A DNA stretch of 6,835 nucleotides. Origin: Mesorhizobium amorphae. Lineage in GTDB: Bacteria > Pseudomonadota > Alphaproteobacteria > Rhizobiales > Rhizobiaceae. The translations under genes and the position numbers were made by a program. Position 1 is the first letter of the stretch; each line of letters begins with the position of its first letter. Positions 1 through 5,020 of this stretch are shown piece after piece. The notes under the pieces are model-generated. The model was given only the letters and a program-made list of their open reading frames with translations, was not told where the DNA came from and did no database searches. The stretch covers positions 1-6,835 of the forward strand of contig QFNI01000097.1 of the NCBI GenBank assembly GCA_003240775.1, read 5' to 3'.

Positions 1-576
1 CTTCTGGCCCGGCGTCAGCCCGGTCTGCACGGCGGGCGGCGCGAGCTCGATCACTTCGACACGGCCTTTCAACACCTCGCGCATGGACACGGTGTAGGAA
101 TGGATGGCGGCCTTGGTCGCGTTGTAGGTGGGCGTCGTGAGGAGCGGCACGAAGGCGAGGCCCGAGGTGACGTTGACGACCGCCGCATCGGGCTGCGCCA
201 CGAGGTGGTCGATCAGGGCGTTGATCAGGCGGATTGGGCCGAGCAGGTTCGTGGTGATCGTGGCTTCCGCGTCGGCAAGGTCGCGCCGCGTGTCCAGCGC
301 CTCGAAGCGCATGATGCCGGCATTGTTGACGACGACGTTGAGCGCGGGATGCGCGGCGAGAAGGCGTTCGGCGAAATCCGCGACGCCTTCGGGGCTTTCG
401 ATGTCGAGTGTCAGCGCATGCATGTTCGCGCGTCCCGCGCAGGCCTGTTCGAGCGCGTCCTGCCGGCGGCCGGCGACGATCACCGTGTTGTTCGCGTCGT
501 GGAAGCGGTGCGCGAGCGCCTGGCCGATGCCCGAGCCGCCGCCCGTGATGAGGATGGTGTTGCCTGAGGATTTCAC
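1..576 (-). CDS. Short-chain dehydrogenase/reductase, DltE-like (3' end cut by window edge)
   Basis: NAD(P)-dependent oxidoreductase of the classical SDR family, expected to be cytosolic. 192 residues are visible and the frame is still open at base 1, so the C-terminal part (perhaps 50-60 residues of a usual ~250) is missing. Visible motifs are the glycine-rich cofactor loop TGGGSGIG (residues 11-18), NNAG (84-87), the catalytic Asn110, Ser138 (in VNVTSG), and the YxxxK pair Tyr151/Lys155. The stretch ELAPPAVQTGLTPGQK near the cut is like DltE/COG3967 SDRs, but the substrate is unknown and a role in teichoic acid is not implied in this kind of organism. The GTG start at 576 is chosen because AAGGAG (590-585 on the minus strand) lies 8 bases before it and the glycine-rich loop then begins at a normal position. 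It is divergent from an HxlR regulator, a common arrangement for a regulated oxidoreductase. The family is secure; the substrate is not. Confidence 0.93.
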   Translation of the reverse strand, partial: MKSSGNTILITGGGSGIGQALAHRFHDANNTVIVAGRRQDALEQACAGRANMHALTLDIESPEGVADFAERLLAAHPALNVVVNNAGIMRFEALDTRRDLADAEATITTNLLGPIRLINALIDHLVAQPDAAVVNVTSGLAFVPLLTTPTYNATKAAIHSYTVSMREVLKGRVEVIELAPPAVQTGLTPGQK

Positions 577-678
577 CGGATCGTCTCCTTCTGGTGCAGG
601 CCGCTATCTGGAGGGCTGGGGCTGCGATAGAAAGAAGGCACCCGAAATATCCATACGCACCAAAAGGAGAGCGAGCGC
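577..678. promoter_or_regulatory. Divergent intergenic region with candidate HxlR operator (14-bp inverted repeat)
   Basis: This gap separates the starts of the SDR and HxlR genes and must hold both promoters. The element GCACCAGAAGGAGA (minus strand, 597-584) and GCACCAAAAGGAGA (plus strand, 657-670) are the same in 13 of 14 bases, forming an inverted repeat with a 59-base spacer. Each copy contains the AAGGAG ribosome binding site of its gene and ends 7-8 bases before the GTG start. Identity outside the Shine-Dalgarno part (GCACCA) is what makes it notable. A further GCACC occurs at 638-642, and a weaker dyad CTATC/GATAG occurs at 604-608 / 626-630. No convincing -35/-10 pair is visible on either strand. 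Operator function is inferred. Confidence 0.5.
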
Positions 679-1098
679 GTGGCAAGCGGTTCCCCGTCGG
701 ACAGGTCGGTCCCTCGAAGAAGCGAGGCCCCCTCGGATGCCGGCGATCCCAGGGTCGAGGCGCTCGTCAACGAGCTGATCGGCCGGGTCGCCGACAAGTG
801 GACGATGATCGTGCTCGAAGTGCTGGACGCCCATGGCGAGCTGCGCTTCACCCAGCTTGCCCGGCATGTGACGGGGATCAGCCAGAAGATGCTGACGCAG
901 ACTTTGCGGCAGATGGAGCGGAACGGCATGGTGACGCGCACGGTGCATGCGGTGGTGCCGCCACGCGTCGATTACCGGCTGACGGAACTCGGCCGGAGCC
1001 TGGGCGCGGCCTTTTGCGGGGTCTGGATCTGGGCCGAGGACAACCTGGCGCGGGTGGAAGCGGCGCGGGTCGCGTTCGACGGAGCCGCCCGCCGCTGA
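679..1098 (+). CDS. HxlR-family winged helix-turn-helix transcriptional regulator
   Basis: DNA-binding regulator of 139 residues, within the usual 110-140 of the family. After a variable N-terminal tail (about residues 1-25) comes the HxlR domain: VADKWTMIVLEVL (38-50) for the first helices, RFTQL (56-60), and the recognition region GISQKMLTQTLRQMERNGMV (66-85). The wing VPPRVDYRLTELGRSL (93-108) and a C-terminal dimerisation helix with WIWAED follow. All are family hallmarks. The only cysteine is Cys113, in the C-terminal helix, so the N-terminal redox-sensing cysteine known from YodB/HypR-type members is absent. The GTG start at 679 is preceded by AAGGAG (664-669) at 9 bases; no better start lies before the domain. 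Divergent placement and the shared inverted repeat suggest it controls the SDR gene and itself. The inducer is unknown. Confidence 0.93.
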   Translation: MASGSPSDRSVPRRSEAPSDAGDPRVEALVNELIGRVADKWTMIVLEVLDAHGELRFTQLARHVTGISQKMLTQTLRQMERNGMVTRTVHAVVPPRVDYRLTELGRSLGAAFCGVWIWAEDNLARVEAARVAFDGAARR

Positions 1099-1102
1099 GG
1101 CG

Positions 1103-1129
1103 GCGCTTCGCACGGAGCGCGTTTGCTTC
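1103..1129 (+). terminator. Candidate intrinsic terminator after the HxlR gene
   Basis: Beginning 4 bases after the HxlR stop, GCGCTTC (1103-1109) pairs with GGAGCGC (1114-1120) over seven positions including one T-G wobble, with the loop GCAC. It is followed by GTTTGCTTC, a broken rather than continuous T-run. A competing hairpin, GCCGCC/GGCGGC (1084-1089 / 1099-1104), overlaps the stop codon. The position supports a terminator isolating the regulator from the aldolase, but the poor T tract keeps confidence moderate. Confidence 0.45.
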
Positions 1130-1157
1130 TATGGCTCCCGCTGAGATGGAGGGTGGC

Positions 1158-1913
1158 ATGAGTGATTTCCGCAAGCGGTGCCTGGAGGGCGAGGCGCTCT
1201 TTGGGACCTTCGTGGCCATACCCCACCCCGTGGCTGTGGAGGTGACGGCGGCTTCGGGCTTCGATTTCCTGTGCATCGATTGCGAGCACGGGCAGATCGG
1301 GCGGGAAACCGTGGAGAACCTGGTGCGGGCGGCGGACGTGCACGGCGTGCCGGCACTCGTGCGCGTGCCCGGCCATGGGGCGGAGGCGGTGGCCGCCGCG
1401 CTCGACAGCGGGGCGCGGGGGGTCCTTGTGCCGCGGGTCTCGACGCCCGAGCAGGCAGCGGGTGCGGTGCGGGCCGCGCGGTTTCCGCCGCTCGGCGCCC
1501 GCGGCGTGGGGCCGGGCCGGGCCGCGGGCTACGGCTATCGCATTCCCGACTATCTCGCGCGGGCCAACAGCGAGATCGTGGTGGCTGTGCAGGTGGAAAC
1601 GGTGGAGGGGCTGAGGCAGGTGGACGCGATCGCGGCCGTCGAAGGGGTCGATCTCGTCTTCGTGGGGCCGGGCGATCTCGGCGTGTCGCTCGATGCGGCG
1701 GGGCTCGGAGGTGCGGAGCAACTGAGCGACGCGGTGGCCGCCATCCTGCGAGCGGCGAGAGCCGCAGGCAAGGTGGCCGGCATGTTCTGCGGGCGGCCAG
1801 AAGATGCAGGGCGCTGGGCGGAGGCCGGGGCTTCCTTCTTCATGCTGGGGGCCGACTCCATCTTTCTGGGCAATGCCGCAAGCGAAGGGCTGAAGCGCGC
1901 CAGGGGCGGCTGA
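1158..1913 (+). CDS. HpcH/HpaI-family class II (metal-dependent) aldolase
   Basis: Predicted cytosolic aldolase that reversibly cleaves 4-hydroxy-2-oxo acids to pyruvate or a related oxoacid plus an aldehyde; relatives act on 4-hydroxy-2-oxo-heptanedioate or 2-keto-3-deoxy sugar acids. 251 residues, normal for the family (250-270). Visible active-site elements are the catalytic His44 in DCEHG (41-45), Arg69 in LVRVPG, metal ligands Glu147 (VQVE) and Asp173 (GPGDL, 170-174), and the loop PPLGARGVGPGRA (110-122) typical of the family. ATG 1158 is chosen because GGAGG (1148-1152) lies 5 bases before it and the protein then starts close to the first beta strand. In-frame ATGs at 1131 and 1146 are possible but less well placed. 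It comes first in the run of plus-strand catabolic and transport genes but is separated from the next by 164 bases, so it may be transcribed separately. Family is secure; substrate is undetermined. Confidence 0.92.
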   Translation: MSDFRKRCLEGEALFGTFVAIPHPVAVEVTAASGFDFLCIDCEHGQIGRETVENLVRAADVHGVPALVRVPGHGAEAVAAALDSGARGVLVPRVSTPEQAAGAVRAARFPPLGARGVGPGRAAGYGYRIPDYLARANSEIVVAVQVETVEGLRQVDAIAAVEGVDLVFVGPGDLGVSLDAAGLGGAEQLSDAVAAILRAARAAGKVAGMFCGRPEDAGRWAEAGASFFMLGADSIFLGNAASEGLKRARGG

Positions 1914-1921
1914 GCGCGGGT

Positions 1922-1961
1922 CACGTTCTTTTCAGGCTTGAAATCCCAGCTTGAAAACGTG
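1922..1961 (+). promoter_or_regulatory. Bulged inverted repeat with direct repeats: candidate operator/promoter or terminator
   Basis: Eight bases after the aldolase stop, the arms 1922-1938 and 1948-1961 pair over 14 positions (CACGTT, then TTCAGGCT, against AGCTTGAAAACGTG) with a 3-base bulge in the left arm, one G-T wobble and a 9-base loop. The octamer GCTTGAAA is directly repeated at 1936-1943 and 1949-1956, a 13-base period. TTGAAA at 1951-1956 resembles a -35 box; the best -10-like word, AATAAG at 1971-1976, is only 14 bases downstream, so the promoter is weak as read. There is no T-run, which argues against a simple terminator. It is an AT-rich spot in a GC-rich region ahead of the aminotransferase-transporter genes. 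Confidence 0.4.
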
Positions 1962-2003
1962 CGGCGTTCGAATAAGCATCCGCGCTGACGGGCGTTCGCG
2001 CTT

Positions 2004-2037
2004 GTTTCGTTCGGGCATCCGATGCGCCCGCGGAAAC
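2004..2037 (+). promoter_or_regulatory. Leader hairpin before the aminotransferase gene
   Basis: GTTTC (2004-2008) pairs with GAAAC (2033-2037), and inside it CGGGC (2012-2016) pairs with GCCCG (2026-2030), leaving a 3x2 internal loop and a 9-base terminal loop. It ends 40 bases before the TTG start. If transcription begins near 1980, this would lie in the 5' untranslated leader. No known riboswitch class is recognised, and short stems are frequent at this base composition. Confidence 0.25.
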
Positions 2038-2077
2038 GGCGTCGTCACGGCCGCAGCCAACGGATTCCGAGCCAGCC

Positions 2078-3271
2078 TTGTCCTTCTCCGCTTCTTCCGC
2101 TTCCCAGCCGGCTTCGCGCGGCATCCGCCCGCAGATCGCCGACATGCGCACCGAGCATATCGGCAACCTGGCGCTGCGCGCGCGCGAACTGGGCGACGTG
2201 ATCCCGCTCTGGTACGGCGAAGGCGACATGGTGACGCCCGCCTTCATCCGCGACGCCGCCAAGAAGGCGCTGGACGACGGCGAGACCTTCTACATCCCCA
2301 ACATGCGGGGATACGGACCCCTCATCGAGGCGCTGAGCGCGTATCAGACCGGGTTGCACGGGCGTGAGATCGGGATCGCGCGCTCCACGGTCGCGCCGAG
2401 CGGGATGCAGGCGCTGTTCCTCGCGCTGGAGCTGATCGTCGATCTCGGCACCAACGTCGTCTATGTCGCGCCGCAATGGCCCAACATCCACAACGCCATC
2501 CATCTGGTGGGCGGCGAGGCGCGGCCGTTCTCGCTCGATTTCAAGGACGGCGACTGGCGGCTCGATCTCGACGCCCTGTTCGCCAGCTGCGACGCCCGCA
2601 CGCGCGCCATCTTCCTTTCCACGCCGTCGAACCCGACGGGCTGGACGGCGAGCGTGGAGGAGATGCAGGCGCTGCTCGACTTTTCCCGGCGCACGGGCAT
2701 CTGGATCATCTCGGACGAGGTCTACAACCGGCTCTATTTCGAGGGGCCGAACGCGCCTTCGATGCTGGCCTTGGCCGAGGACGAGGACCGCATCCTCTGC
2801 ATCAACAGCTTCTCCAAGGCCTGGGCGATGACCGGCTGGCGCGTGGGCTGGCTGACGCATCCCTTGAGCGTGGCCGACCAGCTGGGCGCGATGACGCAAT
2901 ACATCAACAGCGGCACGCCCGCCCCCATCCAGGCGGGAGCCGCGGCCGCGATCCGCGAGGGCGACGCGCTGGTGGAAACGATCCGGCAGCGCACGAAGGA
3001 GGGCATGGACCTCGCCTTCGCCAGGCTCGGCCAGATCAACAGCATCCGCCTGCCCAAAAAGCCCAAGGGCGGCATGTACACCTTCTTCGCGCTGGAAGGC
3101 GTTTCCGACGCGAGGTCCGCCTGCATGGACATCCTGGAACGCGCCCATGTGGGCCTCGCACCCGGCCATCTCTTCGGCACGGCATCGCAGGGCTTCATCC
3201 GCATGTGCGTGTGCCGCGATCGTGATCAGATCGAGACCGCGCTCGACCGCATGGTTTCGGCTATGAGCTGA
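2078..3271 (+). CDS. Class I/II PLP-dependent aminotransferase
   Basis: Cytosolic fold-type I aminotransferase of 397 residues, typical of the aspartate/aromatic aminotransferase superfamily, expected to move an amino group from an amino acid to 2-oxoglutarate or pyruvate. Visible residues are the phosphate loop APSGMQAL (106-113), Trp134 in PQWPN (cofactor-stacking aromatic position), Asn185 in SNPTG, Asp213 and Tyr216 in DEVYNRLY, the Schiff-base Lys247 in NSFSKAWAMTGWRVG (with Arg255), and the substrate carboxylate Arg375 in FIRM. The N-terminal block GIRPQIADMR and VIPLWYGEGD fits close relatives, so the start must precede ATG 2144. The frame is open back to a stop at 1973, and TTG 2078 is the only plausible start, with at most a weak ribosome binding site. 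It precedes the binding-protein gene by 60 bases, so it is probably cotranscribed with the transporter and may act on the imported compound. Substrate specificity is not determined. Confidence 0.92.
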   Translation: MSFSASSASQPASRGIRPQIADMRTEHIGNLALRARELGDVIPLWYGEGDMVTPAFIRDAAKKALDDGETFYIPNMRGYGPLIEALSAYQTGLHGREIGIARSTVAPSGMQALFLALELIVDLGTNVVYVAPQWPNIHNAIHLVGGEARPFSLDFKDGDWRLDLDALFASCDARTRAIFLSTPSNPTGWTASVEEMQALLDFSRRTGIWIISDEVYNRLYFEGPNAPSMLALAEDEDRILCINSFSKAWAMTGWRVGWLTHPLSVADQLGAMTQYINSGTPAPIQAGAAAAIREGDALVETIRQRTKEGMDLAFARLGQINSIRLPKKPKGGMYTFFALEGVSDARSACMDILERAHVGLAPGHLFGTASQGFIRMCVCRDRDQIETALDRMVSAMS

Positions 3272-3331
3272 TGGCGACCACACTTCCAACGAGCCCGCGG
3301 AACGGGCCGGTCAACAAGAGGGAACACTGAC

Positions 3332-4129
3332 ATGATCTTCAACCGCCGCACCATCCTGGGCCTGGCAGCCGCCATCGGCATGGCCGCCGTGCCCTTTACC
3401 GCATCGGCGCAGGACGTGCTCCGCGTCGGCGCCTATCCCACCAACCCGCCCTTCGAGTTCAAGAACGCGTCGGGGACCTTCGAGGGTTTCGAGGTGGACA
3501 TCGTGACGGAAGCCGCCAAGCGCGCCGGGCTCAAGCCAGAGATCGCCGATTACGGCTTCCAGGCGCTGTTCTCCGCGCTGTCTTCGGGGCGCATCGACGT
3601 GGCGATCTCCTCGATCACCATCACGCCGGAACGGCTTCAGTCGCTGTCCTTCACGCAGCCCTATTACGATTCCGACATGGGCGTGGCCGCCAAGGTGGAC
3701 AGCGACGTGAAGGGCCTCGCCGGGCTCAAGGGCCAGGTGGTCGGCGTTCTGTCGGGCTCGACCGGCGACACCTGGGCCAAGGCCAACCAGGAAGCCCAGG
3801 GCATCACCGAGATCAAGGGCTACAACACCCAGCAGGAGATGCTGCTCGACCTGAACGCCGGCCGTGTCGGCGCGGTGGTCAGCGACATCCCCGGCATGGA
3901 ATACTCCTTCACGCGCATGAAGGGCCTGGAAGTGAAGGAGCGCATCCAGACGGGCGAGCAGTACGGCCTGATGCTGGCCAAGGACAGCGCCCATCTCGAA
4001 AAGCTCAACGCAGCCCTTTCCGAGATGAAGAAGGACGGCGCGCTGGGCGAGATCCACAAGAAGTGGTTCGGCACGGAAGCGCCGGCGGGCTCCTCCACCG
4101 TGACCGAGGCGCCCCTGCCGCGGGCCTGA
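3332..4129 (+). CDS. Polar amino acid ABC transporter, periplasmic substrate-binding protein (family 3)
   Basis: Secreted periplasmic receptor of 265 residues, within the usual 250-280. Signal peptide: N-terminal NRR, hydrophobic stretch from about residue 8 to 22, and a cleavage site ASA|QD after residue 26. No lipobox cysteine is present; the mature protein contains no cysteine. Two-lobe SBP_bac_3 features are LRVGAYPTNPPFEF (30-43), GFEVDIVTEAAKRAG (52-66), and DVAISSITITPERLQ (89-103), where Arg101 is the expected ligand-carboxylate contact. Asp185 in VSDIPG is the expected alpha-amino contact. Both contacts indicate an amino acid or close analogue as ligand; which one is not readable. 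ATG 3332 follows the purine-rich AAGAGGGA (3316-3323) at a good distance. It sits between the aminotransferase and the permease, implying uptake of that enzyme's substrate. Confidence 0.95.
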   Translation: MIFNRRTILGLAAAIGMAAVPFTASAQDVLRVGAYPTNPPFEFKNASGTFEGFEVDIVTEAAKRAGLKPEIADYGFQALFSALSSGRIDVAISSITITPERLQSLSFTQPYYDSDMGVAAKVDSDVKGLAGLKGQVVGVLSGSTGDTWAKANQEAQGITEIKGYNTQQEMLLDLNAGRVGAVVSDIPGMEYSFTRMKGLEVKERIQTGEQYGLMLAKDSAHLEKLNAALSEMKKDGALGEIHKKWFGTEAPAGSSTVTEAPLPRA

Positions 4130-4156
4130 TCTCCGCCTAACCAGCACATCGTCTTC

Positions 4157-4192
4157 CGGCCGGACGCCGCGCACGGCGCCCGGTCGCTTTTC
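4157..4192 (+). terminator. Stem-loop with T-run between binding protein and permease
   Basis: Arms 4157-4169 and 4174-4186 form a 13-position stem with one A-C mismatch and one G-T wobble, loop CGCA, followed by CTTTTCT (4187-4193). It begins 28 bases after the binding-protein stop and 116 bases before the permease start. As known for binding-protein-dependent transport operons, such a structure can partly terminate transcription or protect the upstream message from 3' exonucleases, giving more binding protein than membrane protein. Shape and T-run are seen directly; the partial-termination role is inferred. Confidence 0.65.
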
Positions 4193-4301
4193 TCGTGCCG
4201 CCTCGGGCGGCGCTGCCGCGCGGCCTCCTGCTCCCGCGGCCCCCGCCTCGGCATCGAGGCCCCGCCCTCCCCTTCGACCGCTTGAGGCCTGGAGACCGCC
4301 C

Positions 4302-4976
4302 GTGTCGCTTCTCGAGACATTCTTCAATCTCGATGTTCTGGCGTCGAGCATGCCAGCGCTGCTGCGAGGCTTCGTCAACACGCTGGTGCTGGGGTTGATG
4401 AGCATCGCGGTCGGCGTGCCGGTGGGGCTCGCGGTCGCCGTGCTCAGGCTCTACGCGCCCAAGCCCGTGCGGCTCCTGACCGTGTTCTACATCGACATCT
4501 TCCGCGCCATGCCGGTTCTGGTGGTGCTGATCCTGATCTACTATGCCCTGCCCTTCGTGGGCTTGAGCCTGTCGTCCTGGTCGTCCGCGGTGCTCGCGTT
4601 CTCACTGGTGATGGCCGCTTATTCGGCCGAAGTGTTCCGCTCAGGCATCGAGAGCGTGCCCAAGGGGCAGTTCGAGGCATCCCAGGCGCTGGGGCTGCCG
4701 TTTCTTCTGACGCTTCGCAAGGTGGTGCTGCCGCAGGCGGTGCGTGTGGTGGTGCCGCCCACCACGTCGAACTGCGTGTCGATGTTCAAGGACACCGCAC
4801 TCGCCTCGACCGTGGCGCTGCCCGAGCTTCTGAAGGAGGCGACGGACGCGCAGGCGCTCTATGCCAACCCTTCGCCGCTGATCGGGGCGGCGCTCGTCTA
4901 CATCATCTTTCTTTGGCCGATGGTGCGGTTCGTCAGCCTGGTCGAACGCCGCTTCCAGGCCGAGAAGCGCCGCTGA
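4302..4976 (+). CDS. Polar amino acid ABC transporter, permease (His/Glu/Gln/Arg/opine family)
   Basis: Inner-membrane channel subunit of 224 residues, normal for this family (215-240). Hydrophobic segments lie at about 20-48, 57-88, 94-112 and 191-213. FVNTLVLGLMSIAVGVPVGL (24-43) and DIFRAMPVLVVLILIYYALP (65-84) are characteristic. The cytoplasmic EAA loop, which docks on the ATPase, is EASQALGLPFLLTLRKVVLP (125-144), with the expected Glu, Gly and LP. The family usually dimerises, and a single permease gene could form a homodimer. The GTG start 4302 is preceded by GGAG (4291-4294) at 7 bases, and the first transmembrane helix then sits normally. It belongs with the binding protein upstream. 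No ATP-binding gene is present before or after it in this window, so that subunit must be encoded elsewhere or shared with another system. Confidence 0.94.
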   Translation: MSLLETFFNLDVLASSMPALLRGFVNTLVLGLMSIAVGVPVGLAVAVLRLYAPKPVRLLTVFYIDIFRAMPVLVVLILIYYALPFVGLSLSSWSSAVLAFSLVMAAYSAEVFRSGIESVPKGQFEASQALGLPFLLTLRKVVLPQAVRVVVPPTTSNCVSMFKDTALASTVALPELLKEATDAQALYANPSPLIGAALVYIIFLWPMVRFVSLVERRFQAEKRR

Positions 4977-5020
4977 GGCCGTTGCAGGCGGCGCTGCATC
5001 TGGAAAATTCGGGAGGTTTC

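Noticed and set aside
594..1157. Upstream extension of the aldolase reading frame across the HxlR gene
   Set aside because: The extension is Arg/Gly/Ala-rich noise overlapping a clear HxlR gene in another frame; the aldolase has good internal starts, best at 1158.
2045..3289. Long antisense open frame (about 414 residues) opposite the aminotransferase
   Set aside because: Composition is low-complexity Arg/Ala/His/Gly with no family motif; it mirrors the GC-rich codons of the well-supported plus-strand gene.
3293..3307. Small hairpin GCCCG/CGGGC between aminotransferase and binding protein
   Set aside because: Only five base pairs, no T-run, and common at this GC content; not enough for a terminator.
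4195..4301. Possible small coding frame and a 6-bp GCCGCC/GGCGGC hairpin (4197-4211) before the permease
   Set aside because: The translation is Pro/Arg-rich with no ribosome binding site; a short GC-only stem is expected by chance here.
3311..4405. Long antisense open frame opposite the binding protein and permease start
   Set aside because: It spans two genes and an intergenic terminator-like hairpin, has no recognisable domain, and is explained by high third-position GC.
4983..4998. TGCAG/CTGCA inverted repeat between permease and class V gene
   Set aside because: Five base pairs with a six-base loop and no T-run; likely chance within a 44-base operon spacer.
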